Positions 8,530 to 17,721 of a DNA stretch of 64,000 bases are shown in pieces. The position numbers and the translations under genes were made by a program. The stretch comes from Vicinamibacterales bacterium (GTDB lineage: Bacteria > Acidobacteriota > Vicinamibacteria > Vicinamibacterales > UBA8438): assembly GCA_958296065.1 (NCBI GenBank), contig CATQHX010000007.1:68275-132274 (forward strand), written 5' to 3'. Positions within the stretch are counted from its first letter, which is position 1; every line of letters starts with the position of its first letter. The notes beneath the pieces were generated by a model. That model was not told the origin of the DNA. It worked only from the letters and a program-made list of their open reading frames with translations, and ran no database searches.

Positions 8530-9180
8530 ATGGGAGACGTGGAGCACACGCAGGTGCAGACAACCACAGAGCAGCAGGGCGTTACTCGACGTGGCTTCAT
8601 CAAGGGCGTGATCGCCACGGGCGCCAGCGTATCGGCGTCGAACTACGTTCTGCGCAATGGCCACGGCGTGGCCCTCGCGCAGGCGCCGGGAGCGGTCGAG
8701 CGGCTGGTGACGTTGAACGTCAACGGCCAGCAGCGCCGCGTCGACGTCATGCCGCAGGAGACCCTGGCCATGACCCTGCGGTACAAGCTGGGTCTGACCG
8801 GCACCAAGATCGGCTGTGACCGCGCCGAGTGCGGCGCATGCACCGTTCTGGTGGACGGCGTCCCGCAGTACTCCTGCTCGACCCTGAGCCATCAGGTTCG
8901 CGGGCGCGAGGTGCAGACCATCGAGGGTCTCGAGGGCGCGGACGGCACGCTGCATCCGGTGCAGCAGGCTGTCGTCGACCTGCAGGGCTTCCAGTGCGCG
9001 TTCTGCATGCCCGGCTTCGTGATGAACATGGTCGCGCTGACCAACGAGAACCCCGACGCGACTCGGGGCGAGTGCGCGCACCATCTCGCCGGCAACATCT
9101 GCCGGTGCATCGACTACAACAAGATCCTCAACGTCGCCGAGAAGGCGTGCGAGTATACGCGTAACGGGATGAGGAGCTGA
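8530..9180 (+). CDS. Tat-exported 2Fe-2S subunit of a xanthine/aldehyde oxidase family molybdoenzyme
   Basis: Small electron-transfer subunit, 216 residues. The twin-arginine signal VTRRGFIKGVIATGASVSAS lies at about 17-36, so the complex is exported folded, as with E. coli PaoABC. The plant-type ferredoxin cluster follows (GCDRAECGACTVLVDG with a fourth Cys in YSCSTLSH), then the family-specific second cluster (QCAFCMPGF and NICRCIDY). The start at 8530 is set by GAGGAGG 8 nt upstream; the frame is open for 34 codons more without a site. The next gene begins 2 nt after the stop. Electrons would pass from the Mo centre through these clusters to the FAD/Fe-S subunit or cytochrome b. Confidence 0.95.
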   Translation: MGDVEHTQVQTTTEQQGVTRRGFIKGVIATGASVSASNYVLRNGHGVALAQAPGAVERLVTLNVNGQQRRVDVMPQETLAMTLRYKLGLTGTKIGCDRAECGACTVLVDGVPQYSCSTLSHQVRGREVQTIEGLEGADGTLHPVQQAVVDLQGFQCAFCMPGFVMNMVALTNENPDATRGECAHHLAGNICRCIDYNKILNVAEKACEYTRNGMRS

Positions 9181-9182
9181 CG

Positions 9183-11609
9183 ATGGCTGACTACAAGCTG
9201 ATCGGCAAGAACTACACGACGCCCGACATCCTCGCGAAGGTCACGGGGCGTGCGAAGTACGCCGAGGACTTCCGCGCGGAGGGCATGCTCTTTGCGAAGC
9301 TGCTCGTCAGCCCGATGCCGCACGCGCGCGTTCGGCGCCTCGACACCAGCGCGGCGATGGCGATGCCCGGGGTGGAAGCGATTCTGACCGCGGACGAGCT
9401 GCCCGAGGCCGAGGCGCCGCAGGAGGCGGGTCTGACCAACGAGCCGTTGTACGAGGGCGAGCCGATTCTCGCCATCGCGGCGGTCGACGAAGAGACCGCG
9501 GCCGAGGCGATCGAGGCCGTGCAGATCGACTTCGAGCCGCTGCCGTTCGTGCTCGACCCGATGGACAGTCTGCGCCCGGGTGGACCCAACGCGCGGCTCG
9601 ACGGCAATACAATGGCCGGCCGCGACCTGTCGACGATCAAGTGGGACAGCGTCGACTGGAGCGAGGTCGACCGCGGCATCATGCCGCTCGGCGGCGAAGT
9701 GACCGACGAGTGGCAGGTCGGCGACGTCGAGGCAGGGTTCGCGGAGGCGGATCTCATCCTCGACGAGTCCGTGTTCTCCGCGTCGCTGTCGCACCAGCCG
9801 CTCGAGACCCGGACGGCGATGGCCTACTGGCAGAACGGCAAGTGCTTCATGCACTGCTCGACCCAGAGCACGGCGCGCACCGAGGGCGGCATGGCGCGCT
9901 GGATCGGCATCGACCCGACCGACCTCGTGCTCATCGCCGAGTACTGTGGCGGCGGGTTCGGCAGCAAGATCTCGTCGTCGATCCAGGCGCGGATCCCGGC
10001 GCTGCTGTCGCGCAAGGCGGGCAAGCCGGTCATGATGCGCGTGACCCGGCAGGAAGAGAACTTCTTCGGTCGCGCCCGCCCGGGCATCCAGGCCCGCGCC
10101 AAGTTCGGCTTCAAGAGTGACGGCCGAGTCGTCGCCATCGACCTGACGATGGTCCAGGACGGCGGTCCTTACGGGCGTTCGGGCGACTACATGTCGTGCG
10201 CCGACCAGGCTTCGCTGATGTATCAGCCGGAGCACATGCGCGTGCGCGGCATGACCGTCTACACGAACACCCCGCCGCGCGGTGCGCAGCGCGCGCCGGG
10301 CGGGGTGCAGGCCGTGGCGATGTTCGCGCCGATCGTCGACAAGGCTGCCCGGCAGCTCGACCTCGACCGGCTGGACATCATTCACACCAACGCCCCGCAG
10401 GGGCAGGCGCTGTTCGGCCGCCCGCGGCAGGGGCGGCAGGGCAACGTCTCGAGTGCCTTCCCGAAGGAAGCCATCGACAAGGCGCGCGAGGAGTTCGACT
10501 GGGAAGGCATGAAGGCGCGAAGCGGCCAGCGCAACGGTTCCAAGGTGACCGGGGTCGGCGTCGCGATCAGCTCCTACTCCGCCGGAACGTCGGGCGTCGA
10601 CGGCCTGCTGGTGATCCGTCCGGACGGCATGGTCGAGATTCACACCGGCGTCGGTAACCTCGGCACGGAATCGTTCTCCGACACGTCGCGCGCGGCGATG
10701 GAAGCGCTCGACACGCCTTGGGAACAGGCGGAGGTGGTCTGGGGCGACACCAGCAAGCATCTGCCGTGGAGCGCGATCCAGGGCGGCAGCCAGACGACTC
10801 ACGGCCACACCCGCTCGAACTGGGCAGCCGGTCTGGAGGCCAAGAAGCGCCTTCAGGAGATCGCGGCGGACCGGTTTGGCGGCTCGGCCGACAGCTTCGA
10901 GGTCGGCAACGGTCGTGTCTTCCGTCGCGGCAACCGCGGGCAGGCGATGACGTTCGGTCAGGCGGCCGAGCGCGCCATTCAGCTCGGCGGCGTCTACGAC
11001 GGGTCGCAGTTGCCCGAGGACATCAACGAGATGACGACGCGGTCGGCCACTGCGCTCGCCGGTCGGGGTCTCGTGGTCGCCGCCAAGGACAACTTCGAGA
11101 CCGGTGGCCGGAACATGTCGTTCTGTATCGGCTTCGCCGAGGTCGAGGTGGACACCGAGACCGGGGCGGTGGTGTTGAAGGACTACAAGGTGGCCTCCGA
11201 TGCCGGGACGGTTCTGCACCCGCAGAATTTCGCCGGTCAGGTGCACGGCGGCGGGATCCAGGGCTTCGGTGTGGCGCTTGGCCAGAAGTGGGTCATGGAT
11301 CCGCAGTGGGGGTTGCATGTGGCGAAGCGGTTCTACTCGAACCGGCCGCCGACGATTCTCGACGCGCCGCACGACCAGGAGTTGGCCTGGAGCGTCGCGG
11401 ACGAACCGGATCCCTTCAATCCGCTCGGTGCCAAGGGCATCGGCGAGGCGCCGGTCGGGGCGGGCGCGGGGGCTGTGCTCAACGCCATCTCCGACGCGTT
11501 GGGCGGCAACGTCGACTTCAACCGCTCGCCGATCATGGGCGACATGATTCTGACGATGCTCAATCCCGAGCTCGACGAGGCTCACAACAAGCTGTCAACG
11601 CACGTCTAG
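9183..11609 (+). CDS. Molybdopterin-binding large subunit, xanthine dehydrogenase/aldehyde oxidase family
   Basis: Catalytic subunit, 808 residues, without a signal peptide of its own; it would be carried out by the Tat signal of the small subunit. The a/b hammerhead domain opens it (DILAKVTGRAKYAEDF, SPMPHARVRRLDTSAA). The Mo-pterin domain includes QPLETRTAMAYW, EYCGGGFGSKIS and RGAQRAPGGVQAV. The C-terminal GAKGIGEAPVGAGAGAVLNA carries the conserved catalytic Glu. The reaction is probably hydroxylation of an aldehyde or N-heterocycle with water as oxygen source; the substrate cannot be read from sequence. It would need a molybdopterin, perhaps cytosine-dinucleotide, cofactor. Tightly packed between the Fe-S and FAD subunits. 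Confidence 0.95.
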   Translation: MADYKLIGKNYTTPDILAKVTGRAKYAEDFRAEGMLFAKLLVSPMPHARVRRLDTSAAMAMPGVEAILTADELPEAEAPQEAGLTNEPLYEGEPILAIAAVDEETAAEAIEAVQIDFEPLPFVLDPMDSLRPGGPNARLDGNTMAGRDLSTIKWDSVDWSEVDRGIMPLGGEVTDEWQVGDVEAGFAEADLILDESVFSASLSHQPLETRTAMAYWQNGKCFMHCSTQSTARTEGGMARWIGIDPTDLVLIAEYCGGGFGSKISSSIQARIPALLSRKAGKPVMMRVTRQEENFFGRARPGIQARAKFGFKSDGRVVAIDLTMVQDGGPYGRSGDYMSCADQASLMYQPEHMRVRGMTVYTNTPPRGAQRAPGGVQAVAMFAPIVDKAARQLDLDRLDIIHTNAPQGQALFGRPRQGRQGNVSSAFPKEAIDKAREEFDWEGMKARSGQRNGSKVTGVGVAISSYSAGTSGVDGLLVIRPDGMVEIHTGVGNLGTESFSDTSRAAMEALDTPWEQAEVVWGDTSKHLPWSAIQGGSQTTHGHTRSNWAAGLEAKKRLQEIAADRFGGSADSFEVGNGRVFRRGNRGQAMTFGQAAERAIQLGGVYDGSQLPEDINEMTTRSATALAGRGLVVAAKDNFETGGRNMSFCIGFAEVEVDTETGAVVLKDYKVASDAGTVLHPQNFAGQVHGGGIQGFGVALGQKWVMDPQWGLHVAKRFYSNRPPTILDAPHDQELAWSVADEPDPFNPLGAKGIGEAPVGAGAGAVLNAISDALGGNVDFNRSPIMGDMILTMLNPELDEAHNKLSTHV

Positions 11610-11642
11610 CGCCAACTGGGAAGGTTAAAGGGAGAAGAAACA

Positions 11643-12644
11643 ATGGCCGTGATTCGCGACAAGATGCCGGCATTTCAGCTCTTCCAGCCTGCCAGCACCG
11701 AGGAAGCGCTGGGAGTGCTCGACCAATACGGGGCCGACGCCTGGGTGCTCGCGGGTGGGCTGGATACCTGGGACTGGCTGAAGGACCGCGTCAAGAAGCC
11801 CGCCGCGGTCGTGGACCTGGGCGGGGTCTCCGAGCTGAGTGAGATCCGCTCCTTGGGCGGGGGACTCGAAATCGGCGCGATGGCGACGTTGCGTGACGTG
11901 ATTCGGCACCCGGAGGTGTCGGAGCAGTTCAGCATGCTCGCCGATTCCGCCTCGCAAGCTGCGTCGCCCCAGATTCAGAACCAGGGCACGCTCGGCGGCA
12001 ACGTCGGGCAGGACACCCGGTGCTGGTACTACAGGGACGGCTGGAGCTGCTACCGGGCCGGCGGCAACATCTGCTACGCGGATACGCCGACGGCGATGAA
12101 TCGGGAGCATGCCATCCTGGGCGCGAGCCGGTGCGTGGCCGTCAACCCGTCGGACACCGCCCCGGTGCTCGTGGCGCTGGACGCGGAGATGGTTGTGCGC
12201 AACAGCACAGGCGAGCGGGTCATCCCCGCGCAGGACTTCTTCATCGGGCCGGCGGTCGACATCATGCGGATGACGGCCCTGCAGCCGGGGGACATCCTGA
12301 CGTCGATCCGGATCCCGTGGACCTGGGCCAACACGCGGTTCTACTTCGAGAAGGCCAGGGACCGGGCCGTGTGGGACTTCCCGCTTGCCAATGTGGCGTC
12401 GGCGGCGAAGATCAGCAACGGCGTGGTGGAGGACATCCGGATCGTGGCCAACGGTGTGGCGCCGTACCCGGTACGGTTCCTCGCGGCCGAGGATGCCGTC
12501 CGTGGCCGGCAGGTCGGCCAGGCCGTTGCGATGGAGGCCGGCGAGCTTGCCATCAACGGTGTGCGGCCATTGCGGCACAACGCCTACAAGGTGACGTTGC
12601 TGCGCAACCTGGTCAAGCGGTCCGTTCAAGGTGCCGAGGCGTAG
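11643..12644 (+). CDS. FAD-binding subunit of the Mo-hydroxylase, probably with an extra 4Fe-4S cluster
   Basis: CoxM/PaoB-type flavoprotein of 333 residues. The FAD-binding part shows VLAGGLDTWDWLKD (usual form AGGTDL) and IQNQGTLGGNVGQDTR. Directly after this is a Cys-rich insertion (RCWYYRDGWSCYRAGGNICYA, then ASRCVAVNPSD) like that of PaoB and 4-hydroxybenzoyl-CoA reductase beta, where four Cys bind a 4Fe-4S cluster; here four Cys are also present. RBS AGGGAGAAG precedes ATG 11643. It should relay electrons from the 2Fe-2S subunit to the membrane acceptor. The gene ends exactly where the cytochrome b gene begins. Confidence 0.93.
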   Translation: MAVIRDKMPAFQLFQPASTEEALGVLDQYGADAWVLAGGLDTWDWLKDRVKKPAAVVDLGGVSELSEIRSLGGGLEIGAMATLRDVIRHPEVSEQFSMLADSASQAASPQIQNQGTLGGNVGQDTRCWYYRDGWSCYRAGGNICYADTPTAMNREHAILGASRCVAVNPSDTAPVLVALDAEMVVRNSTGERVIPAQDFFIGPAVDIMRMTALQPGDILTSIRIPWTWANTRFYFEKARDRAVWDFPLANVASAAKISNGVVEDIRIVANGVAPYPVRFLAAEDAVRGRQVGQAVAMEAGELAINGVRPLRHNAYKVTLLRNLVKRSVQGAEA

Positions 12645-13484
12645 ATGGAACTGTTTCAGTGGGGAACCAATCCGTGGGGACAGGAGACCCTGATCCGGGT
12701 CTCCTGGGATCTTCTCTACCTGTTTTTCTGGGCCGGCATCGCCTTCATCGTCTTCCACGTCGTGTACGCGGCTGTCTGGTTGCCGAAGTTGGCGAGGGCG
12801 AACGGCGGTCAGGAGGAAGCGGCGGCGGCGGCGGGTATCCCTGAGACAATCGAGCGGCACACACTGTGGGCGCGGATCTTCCATTGGGTGATGGCGGCGT
12901 CGATGCTGGTGCTGCTGGTGACGGGTTTCTTCCCGATCATCGGCGTCCAGTTCGCTTGGGTCACAATCCACTGGATTGCCGGCATCGTGCTGACGATCTC
13001 GATTCTGTACCACATCGTGCACGCAACCTTTTACCTCGATTTCTGGTCAATCTGGATTCTTCCGGATGACATGGACGAGGCCGTCCAGAGGGTGAAGCGG
13101 CAGATGGGGCAGGAGGCCAGCGAGATCAAGAAGCACGGGAAATACCCGCTGGACCACAAGCTGTTCCACACCGCCGTCATGCTGGCGGGGCTGGCCGTGA
13201 TCGGAACCGGACTCGTCATGATGTTCCGTATCGAGAACGCACTGGTTCCCCGCAACGCATACCTGCTGTCCGAGCCGACCTGGGGTCTGATGTACACGCT
13301 CCACGGCCTTGGTGCGGTGCTGTTCGTGATGTTGACGCTGACCCACATCTACTTCGCGATTCGGCCGGACAAGTTCTGGCTGACGAAATCGATGCTCTTC
13401 GGGTCGGTCGAGCGGGAGCGTTATCTCGACCATCACGATCCGGACCGCTGGGTGGTGAACAAGGAGTCGGCGTCGAAGAGCTAG
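12645..13484 (+). CDS. Membrane cytochrome b561-like subunit (formate dehydrogenase gamma/hydrogenase cyt b type)
   Basis: 279 residues with about five membrane helices: LLYLFFWAGIAFIVFHVVYA, IFHWVMAASMLVLLVTGFFPI, TIHWIAGIVLTISILYHIVHA, LFHTAVMLAGLAVIGTGLV and LHGLGAVLFVMLTLTHIYFA. The paired His residues in RIFHW, TIHW, YHIVHA and LTHIYF are suited to bind two b hemes. The start codon abuts the stop of the FAD subunit with no spacer, so translation is coupled. It most likely passes electrons from the periplasmic hydroxylase to quinone, which PaoABC lacks. A weak hairpin (CGCCGG stem, 13522-13540) lies in the gap after it. Confidence 0.9.
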   Translation: MELFQWGTNPWGQETLIRVSWDLLYLFFWAGIAFIVFHVVYAAVWLPKLARANGGQEEAAAAAGIPETIERHTLWARIFHWVMAASMLVLLVTGFFPIIGVQFAWVTIHWIAGIVLTISILYHIVHATFYLDFWSIWILPDDMDEAVQRVKRQMGQEASEIKKHGKYPLDHKLFHTAVMLAGLAVIGTGLVMMFRIENALVPRNAYLLSEPTWGLMYTLHGLGAVLFVMLTLTHIYFAIRPDKFWLTKSMLFGSVERERYLDHHDPDRWVVNKESASKS

Positions 13485-13608
13485 CCATCGTCAACAGACG
13501 GTTGGGGATTCGGAGGGGCGGCGCCGGGCTGTGTCCGGCGTCGCTCTTCTTCATGTACGGCGCGGCAACGCCCTTGGTGCGCGCCGCAGAGGGGATGAGG
13601 AGTCAGCA

Positions 13609-14049
13609 ATGTCGCAGTCCGCGACGGAAGCGCTGCAGGCGCATGTGAACGTCGTCGAGGAGACGTACGAGTTCTGCCTGGCATATGCGGCCAAGGGCGT
13701 TAGCGCGCAGATGGCGTTGGCGAACGACCACCAGGTGCGCGAGCGGCTGGAACGGATGGCCGCGACGCTGGCCGAGCTGCCGGCGAGCTTCCTGGCCTTG
13801 GCCGAGGAGCGGGCGTCTGGGAGCGGGGACCGCTACGGGGCGTTCGTAGAGGTCATGCGGCGGGATGCGGCGGCGGGTCTTGCGGCGTTTCAACTGGTTC
13901 TCGCGCAGCCGGGGATCACCTCGCAGATGGTCGACAACCTCAACGGAATGATTCACCTTCGTGCGCTGTTGACCGACGTGTTCCTGCTCGACGAGATTCT
14001 CCGTCCCGACGCCGTTCAAGCGCCTCACCAGCCGCCGGCGGAAGACTGA
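13609..14049 (+). CDS. Small helical protein of unknown function, downstream of the Mo-hydroxylase operon
   Basis: 146 residues, predicted all-helical and soluble, with no signal peptide. Start at ATG 13609 is supported by GAGGAG 7 nt upstream. Visible features: ALQAHVNVVEETYEFCLAYAAKG near the N-terminus with one Cys, LERMAATLAELPASFLALAEERA in the middle and a Pro/Ala/Glu tail. I do not recognise the family. Position 124 nt after the cytochrome b gene and same strand suggest a link to that enzyme, for example as assembly factor, but nothing in the sequence proves it. Confidence 0.8.
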   Translation: MSQSATEALQAHVNVVEETYEFCLAYAAKGVSAQMALANDHQVRERLERMAATLAELPASFLALAEERASGSGDRYGAFVEVMRRDAAAGLAAFQLVLAQPGITSQMVDNLNGMIHLRALLTDVFLLDEILRPDAVQAPHQPPAED

Positions 14050-14153
14050 TCGCCCGCCGCCCCACGGGCCGCGCCGGGTTCGTGCGGGTTCAGGCGGCAG
14101 AGGCAGGCACGGTCGCCTGTCGCATTGAGAATCATCTCCCGGCTGCGGCTTCA

Positions 14154-14894
14154 ATGGAACTCACCGATAGGGTTGCGCTGATAACGGGCGGGAGACGCAT
14201 GGGCGGAACTCTCGCAGAGAGGCTCGCCGGCCTCGGGGTGGATGTCGCGTGTTCCTACAGCCAATCCAGGGAACAGGCGGAACGCGCCGCGGAGCGGGTG
14301 CGCGCGGCCGGTCGCGTAGGGGCAGTCCTGCGCGGCGACCTTGCGCAGCCCTCGGAGGCGGAGGGGCTCGTCGAGAGGACGGCCGCGCGCTTCGGGCGCC
14401 TTGACATCGTGGTTCACATGGCTTCGGTCTATCGGCGCACTTCCTTCGATTCGCTCACGGATGACGACTGGACACGGACGATCGATGTCGACCTGACCGC
14501 GGCTTGGCGGCTGGCCCGCGCCGCGGTGCCACATCTTCGCGCGGCGGGGGGCGGGCGCATCGTCAACTTCAGTGACTGGATCGCAGCCAGCGGGCGGCCG
14601 CGATACGCCGGCTACCTTCCCTACTATGTGGCAAAACGGGCCGTCATCGGGCTTACGGAGGCCCTGGCGCTGGAGCTGGCCGGTGACGGTATTCTCGTGA
14701 ACGCGGTTGCGCCGGGTCCCATGGTTCCGCCGTCCGACCTCGAAGCCAGCGAGATCGAGCGCGTCGAGCGGGCGACGCCGGTGGGTCGTTGGGGGGGCGC
14801 GGATGCGGTCGCGGACACGGTGATTGGCGTGGTGCAGTCCGATTTCATCACCGGTGAGACGATCCGCGTGGACGGCGGCCGGCACCTGCGATAG
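14154..14894 (+). CDS. Short-chain dehydrogenase/reductase (FabG or pteridine-reductase-like)
   Basis: NAD(P)-dependent oxidoreductase of 246 residues. The start MELTDRVALITGGRRMGG places the Rossmann glycine motif (TGGRRMGG) at about residues 11-18. It has HMASV in place of the usual NNAG, VNFSDW with the catalytic Ser region, YYVAK as the YxxxK pair, and NAVAPGPM after it. The RR in the glycine loop and the C-terminal GETIRVDGGRHLR recall FolM/PTR1-type enzymes, which prefer NADPH. ATG 14154 is used because the 24 codons before it look non-coding. Substrate unknown. The cupin gene follows after 11 nt. Confidence 0.9.
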   Translation: MELTDRVALITGGRRMGGTLAERLAGLGVDVACSYSQSREQAERAAERVRAAGRVGAVLRGDLAQPSEAEGLVERTAARFGRLDIVVHMASVYRRTSFDSLTDDDWTRTIDVDLTAAWRLARAAVPHLRAAGGGRIVNFSDWIAASGRPRYAGYLPYYVAKRAVIGLTEALALELAGDGILVNAVAPGPMVPPSDLEASEIERVERATPVGRWGGADAVADTVIGVVQSDFITGETIRVDGGRHLR

Positions 14895-14905
14895 GGGACT
14901 GTCAG

Positions 14906-15271
14906 ATGCCCATCCTCATCGAGAACCCGGCCGTCGTGGAGGCGGCCGGAACGAAACCGAAGCAGATTCAGGAGTTCGCCGGCCGGGTGAATTCGGGACA
15001 CCGTCGGGTAAGCGTTGCCCGCATGGTCTCTCCCGAGGGGTGGGAGGAACCGGGTCAGAGGCCCGAGTTCGAGGAGATCACGGTAGTGCTTCGCGGGATG
15101 CTCCGCGTCGAGCACGAACGCGGTCATCTGGATGTGGCCGCCGGCCAGGCGATTGTGGCGGCGGCGGGCGAATGGGTGCGCTACAGCAGCCCGGAGACCG
15201 GCGGCGCCGAGTATATCGCCGTCTGCGTGCCCGCCTTCTCCCCGGCTACGGTGCATCGGGACGACGACTGA
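14906..15271 (+). CDS. Cupin-domain protein
   Basis: 121 residues forming one small beta-barrel. PEFEEITVVLRGMLRVEHERGHLDVAAGQAIVAAAGEWVRYSSPETG covers the two cupin motifs, although the usual metal-binding His pair of motif 1 is replaced (FEEITVVL), so metal binding is doubtful. Located 11 nt after the SDR gene, so probably cotranscribed. Could be an isomerase or a small-molecule sensor; no further assignment is possible. Confidence 0.85.
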   Translation: MPILIENPAVVEAAGTKPKQIQEFAGRVNSGHRRVSVARMVSPEGWEEPGQRPEFEEITVVLRGMLRVEHERGHLDVAAGQAIVAAAGEWVRYSSPETGGAEYIAVCVPAFSPATVHRDDD

Positions 15272-15305
15272 CTGCTCCGGGCATCCGCGATTGTCGACCC
15301 GGCCG

Positions 15306-17642
15306 CTACGGGCCCGACGAATCGGTCGCGCGCCCAGCATCCGCGGGCCGAAGGTGCTCGAGGACGAAATCCAGCATCTTCTCCCGTCGGTGCAGCTCGA
15401 GGTCGGGACCGCCGAGCCGGTGTCGCGATTGCGGGTAGATCATCATGTCGAACGGCTTGCCTGCCCGCTGGAGCTCCAGTGCGAACTGCAGCGTGTTCTG
15501 CATGTGGACGTTCTCGTCCATCGACCCGTGGACCAGCAGCAGCTCGCCGTGCAGGTTGGCGGCGTCGAACCGGGGTGAGCTGCGCCGGTAGCCGTCGGGG
15601 TTGTTCTGCGGCATCCGCATGTAGCGTTCGGTGTAGATCGTGTCGTAGTCGCGCCAGTCGGTCACGGACCCGCCGGCGATGCCCATCGACCAGCGGCGGC
15701 TGTGCGTGAGCGCGTAGCTGACCATGAACCCGCCGTAACTCCAACCCTCGATTCCTATCCGGTCGGCGTCGACGTAGCCCTGTCCGAGAAGCCAGTCGAT
15801 GCCATCCTCCTGATCGCGGAGCTCCAGCTCACCGAACCGCTGGTAGACGGGCCAGGTGGAGATCGCTCCCTTGCCGCTAGCGGTGCTGTTGTCCAGGACC
15901 CAGACGATGATGCCGCGCTGGGCGAGAAGCTGCCAGTACAGCGTCTCGCGGCTCCAGGCGTTGCGGACGCGCTGCACGTGCGGGCCGCCGTAGATGTGCT
16001 GATACACGGGGTAGCGGCGCGAGGGATCGAAGTCGGGCGGCTTGATCATCAGCGCTTCCATCTCGAACCCGTCGCGGTTGCGGACCTGCAGGAACTCTGG
16101 CGCCGGCAGGTCGAAGTCGCGGAGCGCGCGCACCTCGTTCGCGGCCACCACGCGCGCCACGGACCCGTCCGCCGCGTGGACGCGAACCTGCGGCGGGGTG
16201 GAGATGTCGCTCCAGCGGTCGATGTAGTGCGCAAGGCCCGGGCTGAACGCGGCCCCATGCGTGCCTGGCAGGTCCGACAGCCGGTGCAGCCCGGAGCCGT
16301 CCAGACTCGCCCGGTACACGTCGAGCCCGATCGGGCTGCGCTCGGTGCCGGAGAAGTAGACGGCCCCGTCTGCTTCGTCGACGCCGTGGACCTGCCGGAC
16401 TTCCCACTCGCCGCTCGTCACGGTGCGCTTCACCGCACCCGAGCGGTCGACGTGGTACAGGTGCTTCCACCCCGAGCGTTCGCTCAGCCAGAGAAAGGTG
16501 CCATCTTCCAGCCAGATCGGGGGGCCGTTGACGTTCACCCACGCCTCGCTGGTCTCGCGCAGCACCTGCTCGACGGAGCCGTCTTCCGGGTCCGCCAGGA
16601 CCAGGTCCAGCCAGGTCTGCTCGCGGTCCTGTACCTGGAAGGCGACGTGCGAGCTGCTCGGCGTCCAGTCGACGTTGACGACGAGCGGGTCGGCCTGCCG
16701 ATAGCCGGAGAGGTCGGCCCACGTCGTCGCGCCGCCCGCCGCGCGGACGATGCCGAGCCGGACCACCGGATTGGTGTCGCCCGCCTTGGGGTACTCCCAG
16801 TGCTCCACCTCGGGGTGATAGGGGATGTGATCGAGCACCGTGAAGGTCGGCACGGCCCGGTCGTCGAGCTGCAGGTAGGCGATGCGGGACGAGTCGGGGC
16901 TCCACCAATAGCCGCGGAAGTTGCCGCGGCCGTAGATCTCTTCCTGGTACACCCAGTCGAGTTGCCCGTTGCGAACCCGCTCGCCGCCGTCGGTGGTGAG
17001 CGCGTGCTCGCGACGATGCTCGACGTCCACGACGATCAGGTTGCCGCCGCGCACGAAGACGATGAGCCGGCCGTCCGGGCTCAGCGACACCTCGTCCTCG
17101 GCCTCCGGGCTCGCGGTGAGGCGACGCGCGCGCTCCGTACCGAAGTCGTAGTGGTAGAGGTCGTCGGCGAACTCGAAGACCAGCGCCGTGCGGTCCGCGT
17201 TCGTCACGTGGCCCGGCTGCCGGGCGATGCGTGCGGCATCGGCCGCGCCCAGGCCGGGCAGCGCCGCCACCGCCGCTTCGAACGGAGCGACCTCGTACAG
17301 CGGCGCGCGCTCGCCAGTGAGCGCGTCCACCTTGACCAGCGGGCTCGCGAACCCGTCCCGCGCGGACCGCCGCTCGACGTAATGCCGGTCGTCGAGCCAG
17401 GTCAGGCCGAACGGAGCATTGCCGTCGAAGTTGACCCGCCGTGCCGGATCGAAGATGTCGGCGATGGTCAGCGTGCGCTGCTGCGCATCCACGGCCGCCG
17501 GGAGAACGGCTAGACAGGCCGCTGCCGCGATGACGAGCACAACGGGCACCGGCAGACCCGGACTCCTTGCTGCGACGCCGGGTGACCCGGGACGGCGCTC
17601 GGACTGGGGTACGATGCGGTCGAACGGTCGTGCACGACTCAT
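15306..17642 (-). CDS. Exported dipeptidyl peptidase IV-like serine peptidase (S9 family)
   Basis: Cleaves dipeptides, often Xaa-Pro, from peptide N-termini outside the cytoplasm. 778 residues from MSRARPFDR, with a hydrophobic segment (VPVVLVIAAAACLAVLP) at about 35-55. A beta-propeller of about 450 residues follows (GLTWLDDRHY, FRGYWWSPDSSRIAYLQLDD, DLVLADPEDGS). The alpha/beta-hydrolase end has the nucleophile elbow GWSYGGFM, the Asp in HGSMDENVH and the His in YPQSRHRLGG. ATG 17642 is preferred; the frame opens 27 codons earlier. It is divergent from the DPP-III gene across 79 bp that contain two -10-like boxes (TATAAT 17662 plus strand and TATACA on the minus strand). Confidence 0.94.
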   Translation of the reverse strand: MSRARPFDRIVPQSERRPGSPGVAARSPGLPVPVVLVIAAAACLAVLPAAVDAQQRTLTIADIFDPARRVNFDGNAPFGLTWLDDRHYVERRSARDGFASPLVKVDALTGERAPLYEVAPFEAAVAALPGLGAADAARIARQPGHVTNADRTALVFEFADDLYHYDFGTERARRLTASPEAEDEVSLSPDGRLIVFVRGGNLIVVDVEHRREHALTTDGGERVRNGQLDWVYQEEIYGRGNFRGYWWSPDSSRIAYLQLDDRAVPTFTVLDHIPYHPEVEHWEYPKAGDTNPVVRLGIVRAAGGATTWADLSGYRQADPLVVNVDWTPSSSHVAFQVQDREQTWLDLVLADPEDGSVEQVLRETSEAWVNVNGPPIWLEDGTFLWLSERSGWKHLYHVDRSGAVKRTVTSGEWEVRQVHGVDEADGAVYFSGTERSPIGLDVYRASLDGSGLHRLSDLPGTHGAAFSPGLAHYIDRWSDISTPPQVRVHAADGSVARVVAANEVRALRDFDLPAPEFLQVRNRDGFEMEALMIKPPDFDPSRRYPVYQHIYGGPHVQRVRNAWSRETLYWQLLAQRGIIVWVLDNSTASGKGAISTWPVYQRFGELELRDQEDGIDWLLGQGYVDADRIGIEGWSYGGFMVSYALTHSRRWSMGIAGGSVTDWRDYDTIYTERYMRMPQNNPDGYRRSSPRFDAANLHGELLLVHGSMDENVHMQNTLQFALELQRAGKPFDMMIYPQSRHRLGGPDLELHRREKMLDFVLEHLRPADAGRATDSSGP

Positions 17643-17721
17643 GGGACAGCCTCCCGGCCGGTATAATTCCGCGGAACACTGCATTGTATAGTGGCCGGTT
17701 CGCCGGCGTTGGAGGAACCTC

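Noticed and set aside
9114..11585. 823-codon open frame opposite the Mo-hydroxylase large subunit
   Set aside because: Antisense shadow; composition is Arg/Val/His-rich and no motif is present.
13522..13540. Hairpin CGCCGG/CCGGCG after the cytochrome b gene
   Set aside because: Stem of only 6 bp with no U-tract; not enough for a terminator call in DNA of this GC content.
17662..17667. TATAAT as promoter -10 for the DPP-III gene
   Set aside because: No -35 box at a usable distance, so not listed as a promoter.
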